Positions 1 through 9,366 are shown, counted from the first letter of the stretch. The stretch: 64,000 nt of DNA from JBDIAG01 sp963835085 (GCA_963835085.1 CAWIED010000001.1:2480001-2544000), one strand, 5' to 3'. The notes: generated by a model not told the origin, from the letters alone. Translations and numbers: made by a program.

Positions 1-835
1 CGAAGGTGGCGACGATGTCTCCCGCGTCATTGGGCAGGGCGCCATGCACGGCGGGCACCCGAGCGGTGCGGGCGATCACCGAGGCAGCCCGGCGGGCCGC
101 CACCGCAGCCAGCGGGCTGTCGCCCAGGATCACGGGGACGGCACCCTCCAGCTGCAGAGCAAGGCCCTTCGCAGGGTTGACGAACGACTCCGACACGATC
201 CGGCACGCCTCTGCCTCGGCGTCGAGCGCGTCTGCCACACACGCCAGGTCGGTGGCCGAGCCCATACCGCCGGCCGGCAACAATCCGAGTCGGTCGCAGC
301 CCAGCAAGGCCGGCGTCAGCAGCGACCAGAGTGCCGTCCGCGAGGTCACCGGGGCACCCGCCTGCCGGTCGGCACGCGGCAACGCCACATGCACCCCGCG
401 AAATCGGGCGCTGACCTGTTCGAGCGGGGAGTTGGCGCCGCCGATGGTGAGCACGGCCGCGCCCCGGCGGCCCGCTTCGGCAGCGATCGAGACCGCGCCC
501 TCGGCGTGCCCCGACAACGACAGCGCCACCACCAGATCGAGCGAGCCGACCCACGCGGGCAGGCTCCCGCCACTGAGTGCAAGCACGGGCACAGGCCCGG
601 TGCCACCCACCACGGCCGCGAGCACATCCGCCACCACCGCGGCACCGCCGCGGGCGGCGACGAGAACCGCGCGGGGGCGTTCGCCGTCCGACCAGCGAAC
701 CGGCAACGACTCCGCCGTGAGCTGCAAGGCCAGACGCACCTGGGCGCCCGCGCTGGCCAGCGATCGCAACACCGACCTGGGGTCGCCCGCCTCCAGGGCC
801 TGGGGGTCGTCGAGCAGGGCGGCGTCGAAGCTCAT
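1..835 (-). CDS. SIS-domain sugar-phosphate isomerase (partial)
   Basis: Probable phosphoglucose/phosphomannose isomerase-like protein with a sugar isomerase (SIS) fold. The start is ATG at 835, with GAGG six bases upstream; the frame is open for 278 codons and runs off the left edge, so the C-terminus is missing. Visible features are the Rossmann-like stretch with LVAARGGAAVV near residue 54, a LSLSGHAEGAV segment typical of SIS phosphosugar loops, and a later PAKGLALQLEG segment. It follows manB and the Trm112-like gene on the same strand, the order known from mycobacteria, where it lies next to manA. Here manA is elsewhere (27.2 kb). Activity is inferred from family and context. Confidence 0.8.
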   Translation of the reverse strand, partial: MSFDAALLDDPQALEAGDPRSVLRSLASAGAQVRLALQLTAESLPVRWSDGERPRAVLVAARGGAAVVADVLAAVVGGTGPVPVLALSGGSLPAWVGSLDLVVALSLSGHAEGAVSIAAEAGRRGAAVLTIGGANSPLEQVSARFRGVHVALPRADRQAGAPVTSRTALWSLLTPALLGCDRLGLLPAGGMGSATDLACVADALDAEAEACRIVSESFVNPAKGLALQLEGAVPVILGDSPLAAVAARRAASVIARTARVPAVHGALPNDAGDIVATF

Positions 836-842
836 GGCAGCC

Positions 843-1025
843 TCAGCTCCGCCTCGCCGGCTCGCCCTCACGGGCCTCGTCGGGCAGCAGCACCGGGATG
901 CCCTGATCGATGCGATAGTGCCGCCCGCACCCCGTGCACCCGAGTTCGGCAGCGACGTCGACCAGCTCGCTCTTGCAGACCGGGCAGCGCAGGATCTCGC
1001 GCAGCCAGCCCGGCAGCGGGCTCAT
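843..1025 (-). CDS. Trm112-family zinc-ribbon protein
   Basis: A 60-residue protein of the Trm112/YcaR type. It carries CPVCKSEL near the N-terminus and a second CTGCGRHY knuckle, four cysteines suited to bind one zinc. IPVLLPDEA near the C-terminus is the usual family ending. In eukaryotes Trm112 activates methyltransferases; the role of the short bacterial forms is not settled. Its start overlaps the end of manB by four bases (ATGA), so it is translationally coupled to manB and precedes the SIS isomerase in the same operon. Confidence 0.85.
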   Translation of the reverse strand: MSPLPGWLREILRCPVCKSELVDVAAELGCTGCGRHYRIDQGIPVLLPDEAREGEPARRS

Positions 1026-2440
1026 GACTCGTCCTGACGGACCAGCGCGAGCACCTCGTCACGGACGGCCGCCATCGTCTCCTGGTCGCCGGCTTCGACG
1101 TTGAGCCGCAGCAGCGGCTCGGTATTCGACGCCCGGAGGCTGAACCACCACATGGCTTCGTCCGAGGCGGTGCGGCCGGTGATGGTGGTGCCGTCGAACT
1201 CGTCGATATCGCCCCGCTCGACGAAGGCGGCCTGAACCCGGGCGACGGCGGCCGGCACATCGGCGATGCGCGAGTTGATCTCGCCACTCGCGACGTACCG
1301 CTCATAGTCGGACGCCAGCGTGCTGAGCGCACCCTCGGACTCCTGCAACGCTGCGAGCACGTGCATCGCGGCGAGCATGCCGGTGTCGGCGCCCCAGAAA
1401 TCGCGGAAGTAGTAGTGCGCCGAGTGCTCGCCGCCGAAGATCGCACCCGTCTCGGCCATCAGGGCCTTGATGTTGGAGTGGCCCACCTTGGTGCGCACGG
1501 GGGTGCCACCCGCGGCGGTGACGATCTCGGCCACGGCGGCCGACGTGATGAGGTTGTGCAGCACCTTGGGGTGGTTGCCGGCGGCCAGCTCGCGGGCGAT
1601 CTCGCGCACGGCCACCAGGGCGGTGATGGCGCTAGGACTCACCGGTTGGCCCAACTCGTCCACCACGAAGCACCGGTCGGCATCGCCGTCGAAAGCCAGG
1701 CCGATGTCGGCACCATGCTCGACGACAGCCGCCTGCAGGTCTCGCAGGTTCTCCGGTTCCAGCGGGTTGGCCTCGTGGTTGGGGAAGGTGCCGTCGAGCT
1801 CGAAATACAGCGGAATGACCTTCAACGGCAGCTCGGGCAGTCCGGCGCCGGCGCCGAGGACGGCCGGCGCGGTGAACCCGGCCATACCGTTGCCGGCATC
1901 GACCACCACGGTGAGTCGGCGCCCTTCGGAGAGGTCTACGAGGCCACGCAGGTGATCGGCGTACTCGGCGAGAGTGTCGCGATGAGTGACGGCGCCGGGA
2001 GTATCGACCACGTCGAGACCGTGGTCGAGGTAGTGCTCGGCGCGGCCGCGGATGTCAGCGAGCCCGGTAGCCTGGCCGACCGCCTGGGCGCCGGCGCGAC
2101 AGAGCTTGATGCCGTTGTACTGAGCCGGGTTGTGGCTGGCGGTGAACATGGCGCCGGGGCAGTTCAAGGCACCGCTGGCGAAATAGAGGCCGTCGGTGGA
2201 GCAAAGCCCGATGAGAACGACATCGCTGCCGCGCAGGCGCGCCCCTTCGGCGAAGGCGTCCACGAGCGATCCTGACGACGGGCGCATGTCGTGGCCTACC
2301 ACGATCGACGCGCCGGGCTCACCGAGCACGTCGGCGGTTGCCGCGCCCAGGGCTCGGGCCTCAGCGGGGCCCCACTGATCGGGGACGACACCGCGAATGT
2401 CGTAGGCCTTGACGACGTCAGTGAGATCTGCTCGGGTCAT
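1022..2440 (-). CDS. manB: Phosphomannomutase/phosphoglucomutase
   Basis: Interconverts hexose 6-phosphate and hexose 1-phosphate, feeding GDP-mannose and the glycan locus in this window. The 472-residue length fits the alpha-D-phosphohexomutase family. The catalytic phosphoserine loop TASHNP has Ser102, the metal loop DGDADR is at 251-256, the sugar-binding GEHS at 337-340, and a phosphate-binding RASNTEPLLRLN lies near the C-terminus. It heads an operon with the Trm112-like and SIS genes. A TAGGCT -10 box seven bases before ATG (2448-2453) suggests a leaderless transcript, although GGAG also sits near the start. Mannose versus glucose preference cannot be read from sequence. Confidence 0.93.
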   Translation of the reverse strand: MTRADLTDVVKAYDIRGVVPDQWGPAEARALGAATADVLGEPGASIVVGHDMRPSSGSLVDAFAEGARLRGSDVVLIGLCSTDGLYFASGALNCPGAMFTASHNPAQYNGIKLCRAGAQAVGQATGLADIRGRAEHYLDHGLDVVDTPGAVTHRDTLAEYADHLRGLVDLSEGRRLTVVVDAGNGMAGFTAPAVLGAGAGLPELPLKVIPLYFELDGTFPNHEANPLEPENLRDLQAAVVEHGADIGLAFDGDADRCFVVDELGQPVSPSAITALVAVREIARELAAGNHPKVLHNLITSAAVAEIVTAAGGTPVRTKVGHSNIKALMAETGAIFGGEHSAHYYFRDFWGADTGMLAAMHVLAALQESEGALSTLASDYERYVASGEINSRIADVPAAVARVQAAFVERGDIDEFDGTTITGRTASDEAMWWFSLRASNTEPLLRLNVEAGDQETMAAVRDEVLALVRQDES

Positions 2441-2447
2441 GGCTCCA

Positions 2448-2453
2448 AGCCTA
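2448..2453 (-). promoter_or_regulatory. -10 box, probable leaderless promoter of manB
   Basis: TAGGCT on the minus strand, seven bases before the manB ATG, fits the actinobacterial TANNNT -10 placed so that transcription would begin at the start codon. One of twelve such arrangements in the window. Confidence 0.5.
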
Positions 2454-2471
2454 GTGCCGGGCCCGGAGGCT

Positions 2472-2729
2472 TCAGCCAGCCTTCCGGGAGCGGTCGAGCA
2501 CTTCCTGCACCGAGAGGTTCACACCGTCATGCTCCCAGGTGCGAGCCTCACAGTTGCGGCAGGAGGTGAAGGTCACGGGGGTGCCGTCGGTGAGGCGCAT
2601 TGCCAGCCGCGTCACCTGCGTGGAACCGCACGTCTGGCAACCACGTTCGGTGCGCACCTGGGTGAGGGACCCCAGGGGCAGAGAGGGAGCGGCGGCGCGG
2701 GAGCGGCGAGAGCTGAGACTGGCAGACAT
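2472..2729 (-). CDS. Small zinc-ribbon protein of the manB-whiB2 locus
   Basis: An 85-residue protein with two CxxC pairs (CQTCGS and CRNCEA) about 30 residues apart, so a probable zinc ribbon. The frame is open further upstream, but ATG at 2729 is preferred because GAAGGA lies about eight bases before it and the upstream part is low-complexity. The C-terminal half (WEHDGVNLSVQEVL) is typical of the small conserved gene found next to manB in many actinobacteria, including mycobacteria. Function unknown; nucleic-acid or protein binding is only a guess from the fold. Confidence 0.72.
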   Translation of the reverse strand: MSASLSSRRSRAAAPSLPLGSLTQVRTERGCQTCGSTQVTRLAMRLTDGTPVTFTSCRNCEARTWEHDGVNLSVQEVLDRSRKAG

Positions 2730-2997
2730 GGTGGCGTCCTTCGGGGTCCGGGAAGTCCGTGCGGTGGAGGTCCAACCGCCGGCTTGTGAGGTAGACCGGC
2801 GAGGTGGGCCACCATGACGCTGATCGGACGGGACACCCATTTGTCTTGAATAAGCCCGTCCGCGCTAGGCCGAGTGGGTTATTTTACCCATCCTCATCAC
2901 CCACATGGACGCAAAGACATTCAGACGAGTCACCACACCTGACGCTGGGTAGTCAGAATCGGGCCCACAAGGGCACCCGCGAGCGATGTGATCTCGC

Positions 2998-3414
2998 TCA
3001 CATCGACTCCTCATCGGTATCAGAGACGTCACGTAGCACTCGCAGGTGGCCTCTCGCGCGGCCGGCCGACTGCGCCGGGGCATGGGCAGGCTGGTGGGCA
3101 GGCTCGGTGACATCGGCAGGCTCCTGGGTGCGCATCCGCCCCTCGACGGGGGAGCTACCCGCCTCGCGTACCGCGTTGGCCAAGGCAAGCAGGTCGTCTT
3201 CGCTCGGACTGTGCTCGTAGCTGGGGGCGAGCCGCACCACCTCCCAGCCGCGCGGTGCCGTCATCCGCTCCGAATGCGCGGCGCACAGGTCGTAGCAGTG
3301 CGGCTCGGCGACGGTAGCCAGCGGCCCCAGGATGGCGGTCTGGTCACGGTAGACATAGGTAAGGGTGGCGACGGCCGCATTGCGACACCCGTTGCGGCTG
3401 CACTGCCTCACCAC
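2998..3414 (-). CDS. DUF3499-family protein
   Basis: A 138-residue protein matching the actinobacterial DUF3499 family: an N-terminal zinc-ribbon-like CSRNGC pair, then YVYRDQTAILGPL, then a CAAHSERMTAPRGWEVV block. The C-terminal third is a low-complexity Pro/Ala/Glu tail. GTG at 3414 is chosen because GGGAGG lies six bases upstream; a TTG two codons earlier is also possible. It sits between the small zinc-ribbon gene and the divergently read metallopeptidase-like gene, as in related genomes. No biochemical role is known for the family. Confidence 0.82.
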   Translation of the reverse strand: MVRQCSRNGCRNAAVATLTYVYRDQTAILGPLATVAEPHCYDLCAAHSERMTAPRGWEVVRLAPSYEHSPSEDDLLALANAVREAGSSPVEGRMRTQEPADVTEPAHQPAHAPAQSAGRARGHLRVLRDVSDTDEESM

Positions 3415-3538
3415 GGACAACCTCCCAGCTGGTTTCGCGTGAACATGCTGACGCTACCCCCTCAGAGGGCCTGCGGCGCAGCTGCCCCGCTTAGGGCTCG
3501 CCAGGAAGTAAGCAAGGGTGGTCACTCTCTGGCGCCCT

Positions 3539-3544
3539 TAGGAT
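3539..3544 (+). promoter_or_regulatory. -10 box, probable leaderless promoter
   Basis: TAGGAT six bases before the ATG at 3551. The same CCCTTAGGATCGA string stands before the TIGR03089 gene at 12754. No separate ribosome site is present. Confidence 0.5.
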
Positions 3545-3550
3545 CGAGGA

Positions 3551-3979
3551 ATGCCGACTTCACCCGTGCAACGGCGACGGCCTCGTCGCGACCGACGCGG
3601 TCGGGGTGTGCGCGGGGTGCTGCTGCCCACCACTGTGCCGGCCTGGCGCAGCCGGTCGAGGCAGTTCGACGATCTCGTCCTGGACAGCCTGGAGCGACTA
3701 CCCGATCGCGTGCGCGATGAAGTGGCCAAGATCGAGTTTGCGGTCGAGGACGTGCCGCCCGCCGATCCCTCGCCGTGGGAGCGCGGCGAGGTGCCATTGT
3801 CGCGCGTCTTCCCGGCCGATCGCGGTCTACCCACCCGGGTGGTGTTGTACCGGCGCCCCATCGAGGCGCGCAGCGAGCGGCACGACGCTGCAGAGTTCGT
3901 CTACAGCGTCGTGGTCGAGCAGGTGGCGCATGCGCTGGGTCTGGCTCCGCACGATCTCGACCCGCGCTTCGACGTCTAG
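3551..3979 (+). CDS. Metallopeptidase-family (Zincin_1-like) protein, HExxH lost
   Basis: A 142-residue protein resembling the small zincin-like family annotated as metallopeptidase. After a basic N-terminus (residues 1-20) come a helix FDDLVLDSLERLP and the family-typical strand around VVLYRRPIEARS. Where the zinc motif HExxH is expected the sequence reads VVEQVAHALGL, so the first histidine is absent and only the later His remains. Peptidase activity is therefore doubtful; as far as I recall, actinobacterial relatives share this loss. It is read divergently from DUF3499 from a probable leaderless promoter. Confidence 0.72.
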   Translation: MPTSPVQRRRPRRDRRGRGVRGVLLPTTVPAWRSRSRQFDDLVLDSLERLPDRVRDEVAKIEFAVEDVPPADPSPWERGEVPLSRVFPADRGLPTRVVLYRRPIEARSERHDAAEFVYSVVVEQVAHALGLAPHDLDPRFDV

Positions 3980-4012
3980 GGCTGAGACCGCAGCACTCAG
4001 GAGCCGATCGTC

Positions 4013-5476
4013 TCAGGGGTGCGGCAGCACGGACAGCTGCACCCCAGGTTGCGCGGGCGCGGCCGGCCGCACAGGGGTGGCGGCGAGGAACCCCCCGGCG
4101 TCTACCAGCAGACCACCGTGCACGTCGCCCGCCCGCACTGTGATCTCAGCGGCAGCAGCGCCATCGGCCAGATTCAGCACCGCAGCCGATTCGGCCGCGA
4201 TCGCCAGCGTCTGATCCGGCCCCACTACCGTGCCGTTGGCACCGACCTGACGCACCACGACGGTGGCCGGTGCGTCGCCTGAGACAAGCGTCAGCGTGCT
4301 GGTGCCCGGCCCCGGCACCACGAGGCTCTGGGAACCCAGCGCCGGTGCCGCAATGACGGTGGCATAGTCGGCGGCAGGCACCGGCGCCCCGGCTCGTTGG
4401 CGCAGCAGGGTGGCACTGGCGAGCACCGCAACGTCCGAGGTCACCAGGAGCGCACGCGCACCGGCCGGGACCGCGACCGGCACTTCGCTCACCACGCCGG
4501 CCTGTACGACAGCCTCGGCGGCAGCCTGACCCTGCACCACACCGGAGGCGCCCAGGAATCGCCACGTTACCCGGGCCGCGCGAGCGGAGGGATTGGCCAG
4601 CCGCAGTGTGGTGCTCGTCCCTGCCGTCGAGATCGGCGCCAGCACCTGGCTGGTGTCGGGTTGCGAGGTGCCCACCTGCTCAACCCCGCGGGGCACGATG
4701 CCCGACAACTGGGTATCGACGAGATTGGCGGCGACCTGCCCGCCGCTAGCCGTGACGCCGACGGCCGCAGCACCTGTGTCGGCCATCAGCGCCTCCAGCA
4801 GGACCTGTCTGCTCGCGCCCGGGGACACCACGAGGTCTTGAGCAGCCGAGGGCATCTTGCGCCCGGCACCGGTGAGCACGGTGAGGTCGACGCTCACCGG
4901 TGTGCTGCCTGCGTTGGACAGCACGATCCGTCCGCTGCGACCCGGGGCCACTCCAGCACCGCTCAGCCAGGCGGAGGCGGCCGGCGGAGTGCAGTTGCTC
5001 ACGGCGAGACCTGCGAGGTCGCCGGAGGCTGTGGACGTCGACGTCAGGACGCCGACCGGGGAGGCACCGGTTGCCGCGGGTGCGGCCGAGACTGCACTGG
5101 GTGCTCCGGGATCGCCGCCGATGTGCGGCACGACCGCTCCGGCGGCGGCCAGCGGCGCCGAGGCACCCTTCAGTGGCAGGGTTCGTCCACTGAGAGCGGC
5201 AGGTGTGCCCGAATCCCGATAGGTGAGGGCGCTGAACGTCGTCGCCGGAGCCACGGGCTGGGCCGTGAAGCCGGCAGCAGCGCCGGCCGTGGTGGCGGCC
5301 GCCGAGAGAGCCGGGGCAGGCGGGCAGACCAAGGTCGTAGGGCTTGGGGGCACGCTGACCACCATCGGCGCGGCAGCCCGGCCCACCGCGGGGCCAGGCG
5401 CTGCCGCAGCGCCGGCGGCGGCCATTGCTGCCACGGCGGCAACCACCGGTATCGCTCGGGTGAAGACGTTGCTCAT
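4013..5476 (-). CDS. DUF5719-family secreted protein
   Basis: A 487-residue exported protein. ATG at 5476 overlaps the stop of the large glycosyltransferase gene (ATGA), and the product starts with a signal-peptide-like stretch (FTRAIPVVAAVAAMAAAG). The rest is Ala/Gly/Val/Thr-rich with repeated beta-type segments (VDLTVLTGAG, TTLRLANPSA, STLTLVSGD), consistent with extracytoplasmic beta-sandwich domains. DUF5719 proteins regularly follow the large GT2 gene upstream of whiB2 in actinobacteria, so a role in envelope polysaccharide assembly is plausible but unproven. Confidence 0.78.
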   Translation of the reverse strand: MSNVFTRAIPVVAAVAAMAAAGAAAAPGPAVGRAAAPMVVSVPPSPTTLVCPPAPALSAAATTAGAAAGFTAQPVAPATTFSALTYRDSGTPAALSGRTLPLKGASAPLAAAGAVVPHIGGDPGAPSAVSAAPAATGASPVGVLTSTSTASGDLAGLAVSNCTPPAASAWLSGAGVAPGRSGRIVLSNAGSTPVSVDLTVLTGAGRKMPSAAQDLVVSPGASRQVLLEALMADTGAAAVGVTASGGQVAANLVDTQLSGIVPRGVEQVGTSQPDTSQVLAPISTAGTSTTLRLANPSARAARVTWRFLGASGVVQGQAAAEAVVQAGVVSEVPVAVPAGARALLVTSDVAVLASATLLRQRAGAPVPAADYATVIAAPALGSQSLVVPGPGTSTLTLVSGDAPATVVVRQVGANGTVVGPDQTLAIAAESAAVLNLADGAAAAEITVRAGDVHGGLLVDAGGFLAATPVRPAAPAQPGVQLSVLPHP

Positions 5477-8400
5477 GCGCCCGCCTCCGCCCGCTCGGGC
5501 TGGCGTTGGGTTCGGGCGCGCACCGGCAGGGCGATCACCAATGCCACCAACAGGACGATCACCTGTGCCCAGCCGATCGCACGTTGCCAGTCGGTGACGT
5601 GTTTGACGACCAGGTCGCCGGTACCGGCCGGCACTCGGAAGCCCTGCGCCCAGCCGTCGACCAGTACGGGGGTCAGCGGTCGTCCGGCAAAGGTGGCCTG
5701 CCAACCGCGGTCGGCCCGTTCGCCGAGGACGAGCGTGGCCGCCTGGGTGCGCACATGCACATCGACGTCGCCCTGATCGCTGGCCACCGCCACCCGGCTC
5801 GGCGCACCGGCGGCCACCTTGCTGGGCACGAGTTGCACCGCGGCCGGACGGTCGGGTGTCGTCGCGGCCTTGCCGGTGGGATCGACCCGCCAGGCACGCA
5901 CCCCGGAGACCGTGCCCGACGGCCCCAAGCCCAAGGCGGCGTCGAGGTCGGCGGCCACGGCCGACGTGGCATCGCGAGCGGGCTGGCCGGTGCCCGGCAG
6001 CAGCACGAACGCCCCGATGCCGAAGGGCGCGAGCACGGGCCGTACATCGCCGTGCGAGTTCACCGTGCGGACCACGGCCGAGGCGAGCGCATCATCGGCC
6101 GCATCTGCCACGGGACCGGCGGCCAGCGTGGCGGCGGCCGAGGAGTCGAGCACCGTCTGGCCTTCACCGCGCAGCACCGACACCTGCAGGGCAGGCGTCT
6201 GGCCGCTGGCCTCCGCGTTGGGCAGGGCTCGCAGCACCACCACCCGAACCTGGTCGGGCGAGGTGGCGGCGTCGACTACCACAGCAGGCAGGGGCGGCCG
6301 GGCGCCGGCTCTGAGATCGCCGTCCGGCGTGGCCACCAGCTGTCCGACGATCCAGCCCAGCAGTCCCACGATCGTCACGACGCAGCCGACCGACAACAGC
6401 GCCCGCACACCGCCACGCCGCACGGCTGCGGCCGCGCCGCTCACGGGCTCAGGTACGGAGCCCCACGTGGCGGCACCGGCCACCAGGAGCCCCAAACAGG
6501 CCAGCAGGGTGCCGGCCGCGGTGGAGGCCCGAACCGGACCGTCCGCGTCGACGCCGACGACGAACCGCGGCGCCAGATAGCAGAGCCCGACCCCTACGGC
6601 GGCCAGGAGCCAGCCGGCCCGGCACACGGCCCCGCGGACGGTGCCGCGCAGCACCACGCGCAGCGAGATCAACGCGAGCGCGGCGGGCAGCGTGCCCACG
6701 AGCCAGGGCACCACGGCGAGCACGGCGCTCACTGCGCCGGCGCCGATCGGTCCGTCGAGCAGCCGGTGCGCACCGGCGGATACCTGCACGAGAACGGTGG
6801 ACGGGGGCACGGGCCAGCCGAGCAGGCCCGCCCACGCCGCGGGGGTGCCGCGGTGCACGAGTTGGCTCGGTTCGGCGAACAGCAGCGCCGGATGCACCCA
6901 GGCCGACAACAACACCGGCAGCGTCATGACCAGCGCCGGCACGGAGGCGAAGGCCACTGCCAGGCGCCGCGAACGGGCCGCCACGCACAGCAGGATCACC
7001 ACACCCGCAACCGCCAGCACCGGCAGGGCGGCCGTGCCGGGCACGAGCAACAGACCGGCGCCGGCCGACCAGGCCCACGACGAGCGCCACGTGCGGGCGG
7101 CCACAGCCTGCCCCACGGCTCGCGCGGCCGCCGGCAAGAAGAGCGCGCCGAAGATCACGGACAATCTGCCCTCGGCCAGACCGAGCAACATGATCGGTGT
7201 ACCGGCCCAGGCCAGCCCGACCAGCACACGCACTCCCCTGCGCCGGGTCAGGGCCCCGGCCGCCCACCAGGCGCTGAGAGCTGCCAGCGGCAGAGCGACG
7301 AGGAGCAACAACTGCACGCCCACCTGGGGCGAGCCGAACGGCAGGCCCAGCACGGCAAGCACACCGAGCACCGGATCGCTCGGGCCGTTGCGGCCGAGTC
7401 CCGCAGGAACCCATGAAGAGGTGACGGCGTGCCAGAGGGCGCGTTCGGACGTGGGGATGGCTGCCAGCGAGGCAGAACTGAAGGTGTCGGCGAGCACGAT
7501 CCGCCTGAGCGCGACGACGCCGGCCGCCAGCAACAGGCACGTCAGCACGAGCACGCCGGTGCGGACCGGTGGGCCCGCGTCGGTGCCGGCGGGTGAGACC
7601 AGCCGCGGTCGGCTGCGTTGCCAGCGGTCGTATTGGAACTGCCACGTCTCCCGCGCGGTGGCCAGCAATGGGATCAGCCGCCGGCGGGGCACAGTCCGAG
7701 TGCGCAGCGCCCGCCAGCGCGCCCGGATCACCTGATCCGGACGCAGGAGCGGGACGAGGCTGGCCGCGGCCAGGCCGATCGCACGCAGCGGTTCCTTGGC
7801 TACGAGTCCTCCGAGCACCCGCAGCACACCGCCCCCCAGCACGCTCAGCGCGACGAACGGCACCGCCAGCAGAGGCGCCCCGGCGAGGCGCCGGTGCGTG
7901 CGCGCGCGTCGGCTCACCGGTACCGGTGCCTGCTCGGGGGCAGCTGTCAAGACTGCCGACGGCACGACGACGACGCGGTTGCCGGCGAGCCAGGTGCGGC
8001 GGCAGAGGTCGACGGCGGCGTCGAGCGGCGCGGAACGATCGAGCGCCGGATCGAGGCCGGCGAGCCGGGCCCAGACGTCACGGCGGACGAGCATGCCCGA
8101 CAGCGGAACGGCGAGGGTGTCTGCGACGTCGTCGCGCTGGCCCTGGTCTGGCTCGCCGGGCTCAACGAACGAGAGCACCCGGCCAAGGCGGGTGGTGGTC
8201 AGGCCGGCGTCGAGCAGGTCGCCACCGGTGGGGCCGCAGCGGTGCTTGGCGCCCAGGACGGCGATGTTCGTGGCCGTGCGGCTTGTGGCCCGCAGGTTCT
8301 GCAGAGCCTTCATGGAGGGCCGGTCGGCGCCGCCGAGCAGCCAGATCCACTCCTGGGTGTCGGGATCGGAGTCGCCTGCGTGGGCGTCGGCCCACGCCAG

Positions 8401-9084
8401 CGCGGCGTTCACCGCGGCGGTCGTGCGCGCCCTGGCTGGTTGGACGAGCACGGCGCTGCAATGCTGCGCCAGAAGGTCATAGACGGATACGGCTTCGGGG
8501 TCGCAGAGGAGTTCGGTCTGCCCTTGGTCGATCATCGGGTTGCCGTTGGCATCGAGGAGGCCGGAGCCAGTACTACCGGCATCGCCCTCGGGCAGCGCAC
8601 CGGCAGCGGACGTGGCCGAGAACTCGCCCGTCAGCATTCCCGGCGGGCCTTGTGCTCCCGCCCTGGATGCACCGGGGTTCCGTCCGAGTCGTCGACTCAG
8701 CCGGGCGGCATGTCTGGGGAGGCCGACGGGTTCGAGGTCGTAGCCGGTCTCCTGGTCGTCGGGGTCGTAGACGTCGGCAAAGGTCTCGGCGAAGGCGTCG
8801 GGCTCGTCCTCGTCGTCGTTCTCGTCCAGTGAGGTGGCCGAGTACGTCACGGCCAGACCGGGACGCACCGAGGAGCTGCCCGTACAGTCCACCCCGACCA
8901 GAACGTCCGGTGGGCTCGACTGGGCGGCGATGCCCGCCAGGACGGCCGCGAGATTGGCCGGCGTACGCGCGATGACGACGGCGATGACTCGCGGGGTGTG
9001 GGTGCTCGGTGTCGAGTCGCTGGATTCGCTGGCCCCCGAGGCCTCAGCCTGACCCGTCAGGTCGGGGACGAAGTCGAGGCTCAC
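5473..9084 (-). CDS. Large multi-pass GT2-family glycosyltransferase
   Basis: A 1203-residue membrane glycosyltransferase. The N-terminal ~400 residues form a GT-A-like domain (RVIAVVIARTPANLAAVL start; a substrate-binding region around LSGMLVRRDVWARL). It is followed by many hydrophobic helices from about residue 420 to 960, an extracytoplasmic-looking region, and a last helix near the C-terminus (VIVLLVALVIALPV). The insert around residues 100-180 is acidic and low-complexity. GTG at 9084 lies just after the whiB2 stop, and the gene overlaps the DUF5719 gene by four bases. Donor and product are unknown; cell-wall polysaccharide synthesis is inferred from architecture and location. Confidence 0.8.
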   Translation of the reverse strand: MSLDFVPDLTGQAEASGASESSDSTPSTHTPRVIAVVIARTPANLAAVLAGIAAQSSPPDVLVGVDCTGSSSVRPGLAVTYSATSLDENDDEDEPDAFAETFADVYDPDDQETGYDLEPVGLPRHAARLSRRLGRNPGASRAGAQGPPGMLTGEFSATSAAGALPEGDAGSTGSGLLDANGNPMIDQGQTELLCDPEAVSVYDLLAQHCSAVLVQPARARTTAAVNAALAWADAHAGDSDPDTQEWIWLLGGADRPSMKALQNLRATSRTATNIAVLGAKHRCGPTGGDLLDAGLTTTRLGRVLSFVEPGEPDQGQRDDVADTLAVPLSGMLVRRDVWARLAGLDPALDRSAPLDAAVDLCRRTWLAGNRVVVVPSAVLTAAPEQAPVPVSRRARTHRRLAGAPLLAVPFVALSVLGGGVLRVLGGLVAKEPLRAIGLAAASLVPLLRPDQVIRARWRALRTRTVPRRRLIPLLATARETWQFQYDRWQRSRPRLVSPAGTDAGPPVRTGVLVLTCLLLAAGVVALRRIVLADTFSSASLAAIPTSERALWHAVTSSWVPAGLGRNGPSDPVLGVLAVLGLPFGSPQVGVQLLLLVALPLAALSAWWAAGALTRRRGVRVLVGLAWAGTPIMLLGLAEGRLSVIFGALFLPAAARAVGQAVAARTWRSSWAWSAGAGLLLVPGTAALPVLAVAGVVILLCVAARSRRLAVAFASVPALVMTLPVLLSAWVHPALLFAEPSQLVHRGTPAAWAGLLGWPVPPSTVLVQVSAGAHRLLDGPIGAGAVSAVLAVVPWLVGTLPAALALISLRVVLRGTVRGAVCRAGWLLAAVGVGLCYLAPRFVVGVDADGPVRASTAAGTLLACLGLLVAGAATWGSVPEPVSGAAAAVRRGGVRALLSVGCVVTIVGLLGWIVGQLVATPDGDLRAGARPPLPAVVVDAATSPDQVRVVVLRALPNAEASGQTPALQVSVLRGEGQTVLDSSAAATLAAGPVADAADDALASAVVRTVNSHGDVRPVLAPFGIGAFVLLPGTGQPARDATSAVAADLDAALGLGPSGTVSGVRAWRVDPTGKAATTPDRPAAVQLVPSKVAAGAPSRVAVASDQGDVDVHVRTQAATLVLGERADRGWQATFAGRPLTPVLVDGWAQGFRVPAGTGDLVVKHVTDWQRAIGWAQVIVLLVALVIALPVRARTQRQPERAEAGA

Positions 9085-9087
9085 CGC

Positions 9088-9366
9088 TCAGACGGCACGC
9101 TTCTTGAGCCGCCGGCGCTCGCGCTCCGACAGCCCGCCCCAGATGCCGAACCGTTCGTCGTTCTCGAGCGCGTACTCGAGGCACTCCGAACGTACGTCGC
9201 ACGAGATGCAGACCTTCTTGGCCTCGCGGGTGGAGCCGCCCTTCTCCGGGAAGAACGCCTCGGGGTCGGTCTGGGCGCACAGCGCCCGCTCCTGCCAACC
9301 GAGCAGGCCCTCGTCTTCATCGAGGTCCACCCCCGGCATTACCGAAATCAATGTGAGTTCGTTCAT
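9088..9366 (-). CDS. whiB2: WhiB2-type iron-sulfur transcription factor
   Basis: A 92-residue WhiB-family regulator. Four conserved cysteines (30, 53, 56, 62) can bind a [4Fe-4S] cluster; GIWGG at 74-78 and the basic ERERRRLKKR tail are the DNA-binding turn and basic region. An upstream-extended reading exists, but ATG at 9366 is chosen because GGAG lies a few bases before it and the product then has WhiB2 length. WhiB2/WhmD orthologues act in cell division and septation and usually neighbour fbiA, as here. The 320-base divergent gap to fbiA leaves room for a long 5' leader. Confidence 0.92.
   Translation of the reverse strand: MNELTLISVMPGVDLDEDEGLLGWQERALCAQTDPEAFFPEKGGSTREAKKVCISCDVRSECLEYALENDERFGIWGGLSERERRRLKKRAV

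Noticed and set aside
5506..7416. 636-codon plus-strand frame and other long antisense frames over the GT2 gene
   Set aside because: His/Gln/Arg/Gly-rich translation typical of the complement of a high-GC gene; the minus frame has clear glycosyltransferase and membrane features.
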